The notes: a model not told the origin generated them from the letters alone. Shown: positions 23,764-32,437, counted from the first letter of the stretch. The stretch is DNA of 64,000 nucleotides from Halorussus halobius (GCF_004765805.1 NZ_SBIU01000005.1:186001-250000), one strand, 5' to 3'. Translations and numbers: made by a program.

Positions 23764-24782
23764 TGCCGGACCACGTGGACGTGAGTCGCGTCGATGTCGA
23801 GGGTCACGGTGTCGCCCTTCGAGAGCGCGTCGCGGTGGCGGTCGAGTTCGAGCGTCAACTCGGTGCCGTCGTCGAGCGTGACGATGGCCTGCACCTTCTC
23901 GCCGAGGTAGAACAGGTTCCGGACCTCGGCCGTTATCGGCCCCTCGCCGACCGTGAAGTCGTCGGGCCGGACCGCGAGGGTGGCGTCCTCGCGCTCGGGC
24001 AGACCGCCGGCGTCGAGTTGCGCGAACCCGAAGTCGACCCGGCCGTCGCTTATCGACCCCTCCAGCAGGTTCGACGTGCCGACGAAGTTGGCGACGAACT
24101 CGTTTGCGGGCGACTCGTACACCTCGCTGGGCGCGCCGACCTGCTCGACCACGCCGTCGTTCATCACCGCGATGCGGTCGCACATCGACATCGCCTGCTC
24201 CTGGTCGTGAGTGACGTACAGCGTGGTCACGCCCAAGTCCGCGAGGAGTTCGCCCAGTTCCTTCCGGAGGGTCTGCTTGAGCTTGGCGTCCAGCCCGGTC
24301 ATCGGCTCGTCGAGCAACAGGATGTGTGGCTCGATGGCCAGCGCCCGCGCGAGCCCGACCCGGCGCTGCTGACCGCCCGAGAGGGTCTGGGGGTCGCGGT
24401 CGCCAAGCTCGCCGATGTCGAGGAGTTCGAGCAGTTCCTGAGCGCGCTCGCGGCGTTCCTCCTGGCCGACGCCCTGCATCTTCGGGCCGAACGTGACGTT
24501 GCCCAGGACCGTCATGTTGTTGAACAGCGCGTACGACTGGAAGACCAGCCCCACGTTCCGGTTCTCGGGCGGGACGTGGGTGACGTCCTCGTCGTCGTAG
24601 CGTATCGACCCGCTCGTCGGGGTCTCGAACCCCGCGACCATCCGCAGCGTCGTCGTCTTGCCACAGCCCGATGGGCCGACGATTCCCATTACTTCGCCGT
24701 CCTCGATGGTCAGCGAGACGTCGTCGACGGCGAGCGTCGAGTCGAACCGTTTCGTCGCGTTCTGTAGTGTGACTTCAGACAT
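23760..24782 (-). CDS. ABC importer ATP-binding protein with TOBE domain
   Basis: The protein has 340 residues. Walker A is GPSGCGKT (36-43), the Q-loop is VGLVFQSYALFNNMTVLGN, the signature is LSGGQQRRVGLARALA, Walker B is ILLLDEPMTGLD and the H-loop is VTHDQEQAMSMCDR. The C-terminal 100 residues are a TOBE domain (VRPDDFTVGEGPITAEVRNL), as in PotA/FbpC/UgpC. It energises the importer encoded by the next three genes upstream (permeases at 24786 and 25619, binding protein at 26552). Its ATG is three bases from the permease stop. Confidence 0.93.
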   Translation of the reverse strand: MSEVTLQNATKRFDSTLAVDDVSLTIEDGEVMGIVGPSGCGKTTTLRMVAGFETPTSGSIRYDDEDVTHVPPENRNVGLVFQSYALFNNMTVLGNVTFGPKMQGVGQEERRERAQELLELLDIGELGDRDPQTLSGGQQRRVGLARALAIEPHILLLDEPMTGLDAKLKQTLRKELGELLADLGVTTLYVTHDQEQAMSMCDRIAVMNDGVVEQVGAPSEVYESPANEFVANFVGTSNLLEGSISDGRVDFGFAQLDAGGLPEREDATLAVRPDDFTVGEGPITAEVRNLFYLGEKVQAIVTLDDGTELTLELDRHRDALSKGDTVTLDIDATHVHVVRQ

Positions 24783-24785
24783 GGG

Positions 24786-25619
24786 TCATATCCTCCGTAC
24801 TGCGCCTCTGTTGCCGACGATCTGGAGCGAGATGGTCACGAGCGCGATGAGCAGGAAGAACACCGACACGGCCGCGGCGGCGTTGAGGAACGACGCGTTC
24901 GTGATGTTGTTGAACAGGAATATCGAGAGCGGGGGCGTCCCCCGAGAGTAGACGATGTACGAGAAGTTGAACTCGGCCGCCGCGAGCGTCCACGAGATGA
25001 TGGAGCCGGCGACGATGCCCGCCTTGGCGTTGGGCACGATGACCGTCAGGAAGGTCCGGGGCCACGACGCGCCCAGCGACCGCGCGCTCTCCTCTATCTG
25101 CTGGAGGTCCATCGACTGGAAGCTCGACTGGACCGCCATCACCATGTAGGGGGCCTTGAGCAGCGAGTAGCCGATGACCAGCGCGATGCCCGACGTCGAG
25201 AGGTCCGGATACGTCCGGAGGAAGGCGATGCCGAGAATGATGCCGGGCGCGAGCGGCAGGATGGCGAACACGTTGACCCAGTCGCGGCCCCAGAACTCGT
25301 AGCGCGCGATGGCGTACGCGATGGGCACGCCGACGACCAGATTGATGACCACGCCGCCGAGCGCGAGGCCCGCGCTGTACGCCAGCGACGAGCCGACGGA
25401 CACGTCCGCGCCGACGCCGGTGCCGACGACGACGTCGTTCCAGTGTTCGAGAGTCACGAAGTCGCTGGGGAGCGCGCCCATCCACTCGCCCGCGAACGAA
25501 CTCACGAACGTCATCACGACCGGGAGCGCGAGGAAGACGAGCGTGACCGCCAGCACGAGCGTCACGAACTGTCGACCGTACCGCGCCGAGAGGCTGCCCT
25601 CGTCGAAGCGGGTGCTCAT
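24786..25619 (-). CDS. ABC importer permease (PotC/UgpE position)
   Basis: The protein has 277 residues from ATG at 25619, with six predicted helices. The EAA loop reads IEESARSLGASWPRTFLTVI followed by VPNAKAG, which contacts the ATPase. The start overlaps the previous permease's stop by one base (TGATG type), so the upstream in-frame sequence is not part of the protein. It forms the second half of the heterodimeric channel. An unusually high proportion of aromatic and Ser residues occurs in its periplasmic-side loops, but nothing identifies the substrate. Confidence 0.92.
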   Translation of the reverse strand: MSTRFDEGSLSARYGRQFVTLVLAVTLVFLALPVVMTFVSSFAGEWMGALPSDFVTLEHWNDVVVGTGVGADVSVGSSLAYSAGLALGGVVINLVVGVPIAYAIARYEFWGRDWVNVFAILPLAPGIILGIAFLRTYPDLSTSGIALVIGYSLLKAPYMVMAVQSSFQSMDLQQIEESARSLGASWPRTFLTVIVPNAKAGIVAGSIISWTLAAAEFNFSYIVYSRGTPPLSIFLFNNITNASFLNAAAAVSVFFLLIALVTISLQIVGNRGAVRRI

Positions 25620-26548
25620 CAGATGCTCACCTCCGCGCTGGTGTACCGAAGCGCCAGCAGCGTGAACAGGAACACGAACGCGAACCACACCGTGGCCATC
25701 GCCGACGCCTGCGCGATGTTGAACCCTTGGGCTATCTCGCGGTCTATCTGGAGGGTCCAGACCAGCAGGCTCTTGAGGATGAGGATGGTGCCGAAGATGG
25801 CGAGCGCGGTCCGGAACACCAGGATGCACGCCCCGATGAGCCCCGGCTTTATCTGGGGGAGCGTGACGTACCAGAACGTCCTCAGCGGCGACGCGCCCAG
25901 ACTACGCGCGGCCTCCTCGGCGTCGGTGTTGACCTCGGCGTACGTCCCGCGCAACAACAGCAGCGCGCGCGGAATCATCGAGTACAGATACGCGAAGAAC
26001 AGGCCGACGACGCTGGTGGCCATCGCGAGGTCGATGGGCGACTGGCCCGACAGTGCGGCGATGAAGTTGGTGACGATGCCGGTGTTGCCGAACAGCACGA
26101 TAATCATGAACGCGGCCACGATGCCCGGCAGGCTGTTCGGGAACGACAGCACCGTGAGTATCACCGACTTCCCGGGGAGGTCGTACTTCTCCAGCGAGTG
26201 GGCGACCGGGACCGCGACCGCTATCGAAGCCACGGTCGTCGCCGCCGCGAACCACAGCGTGTTGACGGCGATGGTCCGGTAGTACGGGTCGGTGACCAGT
26301 TGGCTGTAGTATTCGAGCGTGAACCCCTCGGTGGTCAGTCGCGACTCCGAGAAGCTGATGCGGAACATCTCGGTCAGCGGAAAGATACCCGAGAACGTCA
26401 GCAGCGCCAGAAACGGGAAACAGAGCGCGACGACTCGGCGGAGCTCGCGCTGTCGCTCCGTGGTCGGCGACCGCAGCGAGGACACCGCCCACCGGAATCG
26501 CTCGCCGATTCGCGCCTCGGAAACGTCTGCGTCTGCGCCTGCAGCCAT
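25619..26548 (-). CDS. ABC importer permease (PotB/UgpA position)
   Basis: The protein has 309 residues. A cytoplasmic N-terminus of about 40 residues precedes six helices. The conserved EAA loop is AEEAARSLGASPLRTFWYVT followed by LPQIKPGLIG. Features such as FPLTEMFRISFSES and LSFPNSLPGIVAAFMIIVLF match PotB/ModB-type permeases. It lies three bases from the substrate-binding protein gene, so all importer genes are in one transcript. Confidence 0.92.
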   Translation of the reverse strand: MAAGADADVSEARIGERFRWAVSSLRSPTTERQRELRRVVALCFPFLALLTFSGIFPLTEMFRISFSESRLTTEGFTLEYYSQLVTDPYYRTIAVNTLWFAAATTVASIAVAVPVAHSLEKYDLPGKSVILTVLSFPNSLPGIVAAFMIIVLFGNTGIVTNFIAALSGQSPIDLAMATSVVGLFFAYLYSMIPRALLLLRGTYAEVNTDAEEAARSLGASPLRTFWYVTLPQIKPGLIGACILVFRTALAIFGTILILKSLLVWTLQIDREIAQGFNIAQASAMATVWFAFVFLFTLLALRYTSAEVSI

Positions 26549-26551
26549 GGA

Positions 26552-27697
26552 TTACAGACTCGCGCCGCGAGTGATGTCCTCGATGATTCCCTCCTGCTTG
26601 TCGATGAGCTCCTGCTGGTCGACCGTGAACTCGGTCCCCTCGTACTCGCTCTGGTCGATGAAGTCGTCGGGCATCTCCATCTCGGAGGCGCGAATCGGGC
26701 GGACGTACGCGTCGAGGAAGTGCTGCTGGCCGTCGAGCGAGAGCACGTAGTCCATGAACAGCTTGGCGGCCGCCTCGTTGGGCGCGTTGGCGAGCAGCGA
26801 GTAGCCGTACAGCGCGTTGTACGCGCTCGGGTTGCCGTCCTCGCTCCCGAGGATGGCGACGCCGACGTCCTCCTCGGCGATGTCGTCGTTGTTGTACTTG
26901 ATGTCGAGCCCCGAGTAGTCGTACCGGATGAACGAGGCGTACTCGCCCCGCGTGAACTGCGCGAGGAAGTTGTCGGTGAACTCCGCGCCGCCCTCCTGAA
27001 TCTGGTTGTAGTAGTCGACGACCGGCTGGACGTCGTCGAGCGAGCCGCCCCGGGCGCTGTTGATCGAGAGCGCCGCCGCGAGGCCGACCGCGGCCTGCGG
27101 GGTCTGGAGCGCGAGGTCCTGCATGATGTCGGGGTGGAGCAGGTCCTCCCACGTCTCGGGCTCGTCGAGGCCCCGCTCCTCGTAGATGTCCTTCCGGTAG
27201 GTGAGCGCGGTCGTGACCTTCCGGGTGCCGGTGACGTGACCGTCGTCGGTCTTGGCGTCGTCCGGGACCTTGTCCCAGTTGGCCGGCTTGTACGCCTGCG
27301 TGAGGTCGTCCTTCTGGGCCTGGATGTTGTACGTGTAGCCGCCGTTGAATCCCGAGTGGGTCGGGTTCTGGGCGTGGGACCGCGCGTCCTGGAGCGCCTC
27401 GCCCGACGAGCGGTCGTCGTCGTTGAGTTCGACGCCGTACTCGTCGTTGAACGCCTCCATCACCGACGGCCAGTTCATCCAGCCCGACTGGACGCAGTAG
27501 AAGTACAGCTTCTCGTCGGTGGGGAAGTCCGCCGAGTTGACTGTCGTCTCGTAGTCACCGTAGCCGACGTCGTAGCTCTCGCCGCCCCCGCCACCGCTGC
27601 CGCCCTGCAAGCTTTCGATGCAACCGGCAGTGCCCGCACCGAGCGCTGCCGCCGAACCCGCGAGTAGCTTCCGCCGCGTGAGTCGAGTATCCGTCAT
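26552..27697 (-). CDS. ABC importer substrate-binding lipoprotein (Tat signal)
   Basis: The protein has 381 residues. Arg-Arg at 8-9 (LTRRKLLAG), a hydrophobic stretch and the lipobox TAGC with Cys26 predict Tat export and lipid anchoring; a Gly-Ser linker (GGSGGGGG) follows. The mature domain has the extracellular solute-binding protein fold: VMEAFNDEYGVELNDD, LTYRKDIYEERGLDEPETWE, and YSLLANAPNEAAAKLFMDYV. It resembles the PotD/AfuA/phosphonate-binding cluster rather than classical UgpB. The operon's GDPD and phosphatase suggest a glycerophosphodiester or related phosphorylated solute as ligand, by context only. Confidence 0.9.
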   Translation of the reverse strand: MTDTRLTRRKLLAGSAAALGAGTAGCIESLQGGSGGGGGESYDVGYGDYETTVNSADFPTDEKLYFYCVQSGWMNWPSVMEAFNDEYGVELNDDDRSSGEALQDARSHAQNPTHSGFNGGYTYNIQAQKDDLTQAYKPANWDKVPDDAKTDDGHVTGTRKVTTALTYRKDIYEERGLDEPETWEDLLHPDIMQDLALQTPQAAVGLAAALSINSARGGSLDDVQPVVDYYNQIQEGGAEFTDNFLAQFTRGEYASFIRYDYSGLDIKYNNDDIAEEDVGVAILGSEDGNPSAYNALYGYSLLANAPNEAAAKLFMDYVLSLDGQQHFLDAYVRPIRASEMEMPDDFIDQSEYEGTEFTVDQQELIDKQEGIIEDITRGASL

Positions 27698-27746
27698 GCA
27701 ACGGGTTGAGAATCAGGTAGACTCATGATAAACCCTTCGTTGGCAC

Positions 27747-27756
27747 TATAAATATT
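27747..27756 (-). promoter_or_regulatory. TATA-like box of the transporter operon
   Basis: On the minus strand this reads AATATTTATA, about 50-60 bp before the ATG at 27697, so a leader of about 25-30 bases is expected. A perfect 10-bp palindrome, GTCAATTGAC (27767-27776), lies just upstream of it and could be a regulator site. The interval 27698-27901 otherwise holds only promoter-like AT-rich patches. Confidence 0.5.
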
Positions 27757-27901
27757 CAATAGATGTGTCAATTGACGTCGTATCCCTCTACAGTAGAATA
27801 GAGCCGAACATACTACTATTTAGATAGGCGGTCGGCCGGGCGCGACCGACCGCCGGGCGCGGAGAATCACCTTTTTGGCCGGCGGGAGCGTAGCCACCGG
27901 C

Positions 27902-28363
27902 ATGACACTCGACGTCGACGCGCCCGCGCCGCCCTCGCTCTCGACGAACGTGGACGTCTCGCAGTACGAGGACGCCGACGTGCAGGGCGACGACTACCGC
28001 CGCGACGAACTCGAAAACTACCTCGAAGACGGCGCGTGGGACGACGCCTTCGAGGAGTGGGCGGCCCACACCGACCTCGACGAGGGCGAGTTCGCCATCG
28101 CCCGCGACCTCGGGATGTTCGCGGAGTACGACTTCTTCTGGGATTCGTTCGCAACACGCGTGGGCTACCACGCGCCGGGCATCCCCGAGGACTGGAAGGA
28201 ACGCGACTACCACCCCGACGTCGACTCGTGGAACACGGTCTCGGGCATCAACGCCGCGCTGACCGAGTTCGGCCAGATAGTCTGCGACGTGCTGGAGGAC
28301 GAGTACATCGACTGGGACGGCGAGTACGAGGCCCCCGACGACCTGCCGGACTTCGAGACCTAA
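27902..28363 (+). CDS. Conserved hypothetical acidic protein
   Basis: The protein has 153 residues and is strongly acidic and soluble, with no signal or membrane segment. It is rich in aromatic residues in the middle (EYDFFWDSFATRVGYHAPGI) and has helices around LENYLEDGAWDDAFEEWAAH. The ATG at 27902 is preferred to an in-frame TTG nine codons earlier. It is divergent from the importer operon and convergent, with a four-base overlap, with the Idr-box gene at 28360. I do not recognise a family with known function. Confidence 0.7.
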   Translation: MTLDVDAPAPPSLSTNVDVSQYEDADVQGDDYRRDELENYLEDGAWDDAFEEWAAHTDLDEGEFAIARDLGMFAEYDFFWDSFATRVGYHAPGIPEDWKERDYHPDVDSWNTVSGINAALTEFGQIVCDVLEDEYIDWDGEYEAPDDLPDFET

Positions 28364-29232
28364 TCGTCGGCCACCGCCGCGGTCGCGACGCCGACCGACC
28401 GGTCGACCCCGGCGGTCACGACGCACTCCCACCCGTCGCCGACGCGACTGACGTCGGTGATGGCTATCGCCCCGTCGGGACACCGGCCGAGCAGTTCGAC
28501 CGCGAGCGGGAGCGTCGGCAGATTTCCGGTCGACGCCTCGAAGGCGTACCCGTCGAGCGTGACCGCCCACGACCGCCCGTCCGGGGCGGAATCGGATTCG
28601 GGCGCGACCGCGTAGTCGTCGAGCAGCGACCGCCCGGCGAACCGGCCGAGCGTCGTCGAGACCGGGTCCTCGGCCGTCGGTTCGACGCCGAGGCGGTCGG
28701 CCGCGCTCCGGAGGACCGCGTGCTGGCGGTCGGGGTCGAGTCGGGCGTCGAGTTCCGCTGCCATCGTCGAGAGCAACACCAGACAGAGGTCGTCGGGGTC
28801 CGCCACCGACTCGGCCGAGTAGAGGTACGCGTCCATCACGGCCCGCTCGACCGACCGGGCGTCGAGCGCCGACAGCGCCTCGAACACTGCGGCCGCCACG
28901 TCGTGGCAGAAGTCCATCCGGGTCCCGCCGTCGGTCCGTGCGTCGAGGCGGTCGCCCCGGTCTGCGCGCTCGGCCGCCGCCGAGTCGAGAAACGGGTCCT
29001 CCGAGACCACGAGGTCGTAACACGGGAGCCGGGGGTCGTACCGCCGGAGTTCGGCCCGGTAGGCGGCCGCCGCTTGGACCGCCTCGGTCGCGGTCTCGCG
29101 GTCCGGGAACCGCTTCCCGGCGACCGGGACGGGGCGTTCGCCGGTGCGGGCGCAACTGACGTAGAAGCGGCCGTCAGCCTCGTGGCGGTCCGCGATTCGT
29201 TCGCGCAGGTCTCGCAGGGTGTCGCCGACCAT
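28360..29232 (-). CDS. Conserved hypothetical protein under a candidate iron-responsive operator
   Basis: The protein has 290 residues and is soluble. The N-terminus resembles a short DNA- or nucleotide-independent helical region (LRDLRERIADRHEADGRFYV), then a VSCARTGERPVPVAGKRFPD segment that looks like a small repeat-binding module. The C-terminal 80 residues form a beta-rich region ending VDRSVGVATAAVADD. No catalytic motif is recognised. Its ATG abuts a perfect TTAGG(N4)CCTAA inverted repeat, identical in its arms to sites before the ferric importer genes at 41 kb. That makes iron-dependent repression the most useful clue to function. Confidence 0.75.
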   Translation of the reverse strand: MVGDTLRDLRERIADRHEADGRFYVSCARTGERPVPVAGKRFPDRETATEAVQAAAAYRAELRRYDPRLPCYDLVVSEDPFLDSAAAERADRGDRLDARTDGGTRMDFCHDVAAAVFEALSALDARSVERAVMDAYLYSAESVADPDDLCLVLLSTMAAELDARLDPDRQHAVLRSAADRLGVEPTAEDPVSTTLGRFAGRSLLDDYAVAPESDSAPDGRSWAVTLDGYAFEASTGNLPTLPLAVELLGRCPDGAIAITDVSRVGDGWECVVTAGVDRSVGVATAAVADD

Positions 29233-29249
29233 TTTAGGCTAACCTAAAA
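29232..29249. promoter_or_regulatory. DtxR/Idr-type inverted repeat, site 1
   Basis: TTTTAGGCTAACCTAAAA has the core TTAGGCTAACCTAA at 29234-29247. It starts at the first base of the minus-strand start codon (29232) and so covers the expected transcription start; an AT-rich patch near 29259-29268 is the likely TATA box. The arms match sites at 40076 and 41361. The motif resembles the box described for DtxR-family iron regulators (Idr/SirR) in haloarchaea. Confidence 0.8.
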
Positions 29250-29461
29250 ACTCGCGTCGTAAATAACTACGGGCTCCGGTACTGACAGCGTCCAGACACG
29301 CGGTGGGCCGGCGAGGGCCCACGGAGGCCCTCGGCCGGTTCGGCTCCTCCGAACGCTGGGCGTTCGGCTCCTCGGTCGCCGTCGATACGCGCGGCAGGGC
29401 CGCCCGGCAAACTCTGGGCCAGTGGACCGACTTAAGTGTCTGCCCCCGCTTCTCTCACGCC

Positions 29462-29632
29462 ATGGTCGAACTGGACCCGCCGACCGAACGGGAGTGCCAG
29501 CAGTGCGGACGCCGGGACGTCTGGGACCCCGACGCGACGGGCTGGCGAATCGAGTCGGGCGCGCGAGCGGGGAACGCCTACTGCATCCACGAGTGGGACA
29601 TCAACGGAACCTACCGCCCCATCAGGGAGTGA
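29462..29632 (+). CDS. HEWD family small protein
   Basis: The protein has 56 residues. A CQQCGRRDVW motif (residues 12-21) and a Cys followed by the eponymous IHEWDINGTYRPI give a small zinc-ribbon-like protein that is found in haloarchaea. The ATG at 29462 is preferred because the family begins just before the first Cys pair. A TTAAG patch about 30 bp upstream is a plausible TATA box. The function is unknown; small zinc proteins of this type may bind nucleic acid or protein partners. Confidence 0.8.
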   Translation: MVELDPPTERECQQCGRRDVWDPDATGWRIESGARAGNAYCIHEWDINGTYRPIRE

Positions 29633-29751
29633 GAGCACCGGGGCCGCCGGCGTTCGGCGCTCGGTCGCCCGAGACCCCCAGCTGCGTCGGGACGCCACCC
29701 GAACCCCGCCGTTCCGGTACAACTAAGCCGCCACGCTCACCTCCGCCGGAC

Positions 29752-30099
29752 GTGACCCTCGCCCTCCGACTCGCGGTCGCGTGCGTCGTCGTGGCCGCGC
29801 CGACCCTGCTGTACCTCGGATTGCTCGCGGGCCTCCGACGACTCCGCGACGACGCCCTCCTGACCAGTCTCGCCGAGCGCGACGACGCGCCGGCGGACGT
29901 GTCGCGGATGGCCGACAGCGCCCTGAAGAATCGACGCCCGCGTGCGGACGGCGGCGGACGCGCGGATGCGGGCGACCCCGGTCGGCGCTCCGGAACCCAC
30001 CGGCCGCGCTCGGAGACCGTCGACTGCGGGCGTTGTGGCTCGTCGAACATGCTGGGCGCGCGATACTGCGGCGAGTGTCTGGACGAACTCGACTGGTAG
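29752..30099 (+). CDS. Small membrane protein with C-terminal zinc ribbon
   Basis: The protein has 115 residues from GTG at 29752. One N-terminal membrane helix (about 5-28) is followed by a hydrophilic, Arg- and Gly-rich linker, then CGRCGSSNMLGARYCGECLD, a four-Cys zinc ribbon at the C-terminus. The start is the only reasonable one that includes the helix; an in-frame region upstream overlaps the HEWD gene and lacks coding character. Anchored zinc ribbons of this kind are common in haloarchaea, with unknown partners. The function is not assigned. Confidence 0.65.
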   Translation: MTLALRLAVACVVVAAPTLLYLGLLAGLRRLRDDALLTSLAERDDAPADVSRMADSALKNRRPRADGGGRADAGDPGRRSGTHRPRSETVDCGRCGSSNMLGARYCGECLDELDW

Positions 30100-30114
30100 T
30101 CGGGGCGTCCCCAG

Positions 30115-31014
30115 CTATCGACGTCGTCCCGACGCCGCGTCGTCGTCGAACCGGACGACGCCGGGGTAGTCGGCAATGAGGCCGTCGACGCCCGCCCGGC
30201 GCAACTGGTCGGCCTGATACCAGCTCTCGACCGTCCACGCGTTGACCGCCCGGCCCTCCTCGTGGGCGGCCGCCACGAGGTCGATGTCCTCGTAGGGCCC
30301 CAGCGAGTCGTACTCGGCGTTGAACAGCGGCGTGCCGGCGACGGCGTTCCACGGCGGGTGGACCGCCTCGCAGTCGTAGCGCCGGGCGACCTCCATCCCG
30401 TCGGCGATGGAGCCGGCGAACGCCACCGCCACGTCGACGTCGGGCGCGACCTCGCGGACCGCCGCCAGCGCGCCCTCGCAGAACGACGAGACCAGCACCT
30501 CGCGGTCGTCGCCGGCCACCGTCGCGAGGACGGTCTCGGCGAAGTCACGCCACAGGTCGGCCTGCTCGGCGCGCTCGCCGGACGGGAGGTTCTCGCCGGG
30601 GCGAATCCGGTCGGTTCCGGGGTTCTTGAACTCGACGTTCAGGCCGACCTCCGGCGGGAGGGCGTCGCGTACGTCGGCGAGTCGCGGGACGGGTTCGCCG
30701 GTCCCGAGGACGTCGAGGGCCGCGAGCCGGTCGTAGGGGACCTCCCACACCGGGCGACCCGCGAGGTCGGCCGGCGCGTCGGTCACCCGGCCGAGTTCGT
30801 CGTCGTGGAACGCCACGACCTCGCCGTCCGCGGTCGGGTAGACGTCGACCTCGACCATCTCGGGCGGGCGGCCGCCGACCGACTCGGCGGCCGCCCGCTC
30901 GACCGCCGCGACCGTGTTCTCGGGGTAGACGCCCGCGAACCCTCGGTGGGCGATGAGCGTCGCGTCCCGTCGATTCTGCCTGGCCTGTCGCGTCGTGGTG
31001 GTCGTCGATTCCAT
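30115..31014 (-). CDS. Glycerophosphodiester phosphodiesterase (second copy)
   Basis: The protein has 299 residues from ATG at 31014. LIAHRGFAGVYPENTVAAVE near the start, VEVDVYPTADGEVVAFHDDE (metal and catalytic residues), VNVEFKNPGTD, VLVSSFCEGALAAVREV and AWTVESWYQADQLRRAGVDG show the GDPD fold and place it as a paralogue of the enzyme at 22073. It has no signal peptide and is cytoplasmic. It lies beside a CDP-glycerol glycerophosphotransferase-like gene on the same strand, so turnover or release of glycerophosphate polymers is a possible role, besides nutrient use. Confidence 0.92.
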   Translation of the reverse strand: MESTTTTTRQARQNRRDATLIAHRGFAGVYPENTVAAVERAAAESVGGRPPEMVEVDVYPTADGEVVAFHDDELGRVTDAPADLAGRPVWEVPYDRLAALDVLGTGEPVPRLADVRDALPPEVGLNVEFKNPGTDRIRPGENLPSGERAEQADLWRDFAETVLATVAGDDREVLVSSFCEGALAAVREVAPDVDVAVAFAGSIADGMEVARRYDCEAVHPPWNAVAGTPLFNAEYDSLGPYEDIDLVAAAHEEGRAVNAWTVESWYQADQLRRAGVDGLIADYPGVVRFDDDAASGRRR

Positions 31015-31117
31015 GGGGGTTCGGACACTCCCGAACGGACCGTCGGCGCTTCGTCCGGGGTTGGCACAAGGCCGACTTGAAGCTTGCTTTCCACGCACCC
31101 GCGTCGCCTGCCTCCGG

Positions 31118-32437
31118 TCAGGAGTCGCTCGAACCGGCGAGTCGCCCCCGAATCAGGGCGTAGACGGTCGCCGAGCGCGGAGCGGGCGACTCGTCGGGCT
31201 CCGACCGGTCGGTCGTCGCGTCGCCATCGCGCACCGTCGGGTCGGCGTCGAGGAGTCGCCGGCGGACCGCCCGCCTGCGCTCGGTGTCGGCCTCTGGACG
31301 GGCGAGCGCGCGGTCCAGACCGTCGAGCAGACCAGCGAACGTCTCCGCGACCGGGCCGGGCGTGACCGCGTCGTAGTCGAGATAGAATCCCCGGCGAGCG
31401 CGATAGTCGTCGCGGTCGTAGGGATAGAAGACGAGCGGGCGGTCGAGCGCGAGGTAATCGACGTAGGCCGAGGAGTAGTCGGTCACGAGCGCGTCGGCGC
31501 GCCGGAGCAGCGGGCAGGGGTCGGTTCCGGGCGGGAGCGAGACGACCCGCGAGCAGTCGTCGGGCACGTCGAGCGATTCCTTCGGGTGGGCCTTGACGAG
31601 GAGGGTCGCGTCGCGCTCGGCCAGAACGTCGTCGAGCGCCGCGAAGTCGAGGTGGTCGGCGACCGACTCGTCGGTCCGCGCCCGGTAGGTCGGCAGGTAG
31701 GCGACGAGTCGCCCGTCGCTTGCGAGGTCCCGGACGCGAGCCAGCGCGCCGGCGTCGGTCGCCACGTCCTCGCCGGGAATCGCCCCTTCGAGCGCGTCGA
31801 CGCGCGGGTAGCCCGCCAGCGCCATCCGGTCGGGGTCGATTCGGAGGCCGGACGCGAAGGTGTCGACCAGCGCGCTGCCCGGGACCACGAGCAGGTCGAC
31901 CTCGTCGGCCATGTCGGCGTGGGCGAGTCTGACGGGGCGCGGGAGGTCGGGGAACTCGGCGTCCCACGAGATGCGCTTGAGTGGGACCCCGTGCCAGAGC
32001 TGGACCGCGAACGCCCCCGCACAGCAGGGCATCGCGAGGTCGCGGTGGCCCTGCGTGAACAGCACCACGCCCGCGCGGAGGTTCAGTAGGAGTCCCCGGA
32101 GCGAGTAGCAGTGATACGCCTCGTAGCCGGCCGACTGCAGGTCGGAAACGACGGTCGGGTCCTTCGAGAGCCACACCGGCCTGACCTCGGGGCGCTCGGC
32201 CGCGACGTGGAGGTAGAGGTACTTGGCATTGCCCGTAAACGCCTCGCCGCCGCGCGCGCCGAAGGCCCACAGCGCGGGGTCGCGGCCGAGTCCGGGCAGG
32301 CGTTCGCGCAAGGGTTCGAGACGGAGGAGAATCCGGTAGAGTAGCCACTGAGCGAGGACGGAGAGGTGGTCGGCGAGGGTGGCGAGTCGGGTCGTAAGGT
32401 GGTCGGCGAGCGTGGCGAGTCGGGTCGCAAGCGTCAT
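31118..32437 (-). CDS. CDP-glycerol glycerophosphotransferase family protein (TagB/TagF-like)
   Basis: The protein has 439 residues from ATG at 32437. The GT-B-like C-terminal domain has LWHGVPLKRISWD (the family's W-H-G motif), AYLPTYRARTDES, LLVKAHPKE (H-P-K), and ADALVTDYSSAYVDYLALDR (T-D-Y-S-S). These are the diagnostic elements of enzymes that transfer glycerol phosphate from CDP-glycerol in teichoic acid synthesis. The N-terminus carries a 33-bp tandem duplication (TRLATLADHL at 5-14 and 16-25). A longer form from TTG at 32503 is less likely. In archaea the polymer could be a phosphate-linked surface glycan. Confidence 0.88.
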   Translation of the reverse strand: MTLATRLATLADHLTTRLATLADHLSVLAQWLLYRILLRLEPLRERLPGLGRDPALWAFGARGGEAFTGNAKYLYLHVAAERPEVRPVWLSKDPTVVSDLQSAGYEAYHCYSLRGLLLNLRAGVVLFTQGHRDLAMPCCAGAFAVQLWHGVPLKRISWDAEFPDLPRPVRLAHADMADEVDLLVVPGSALVDTFASGLRIDPDRMALAGYPRVDALEGAIPGEDVATDAGALARVRDLASDGRLVAYLPTYRARTDESVADHLDFAALDDVLAERDATLLVKAHPKESLDVPDDCSRVVSLPPGTDPCPLLRRADALVTDYSSAYVDYLALDRPLVFYPYDRDDYRARRGFYLDYDAVTPGPVAETFAGLLDGLDRALARPEADTERRRAVRRRLLDADPTVRDGDATTDRSEPDESPAPRSATVYALIRGRLAGSSDS

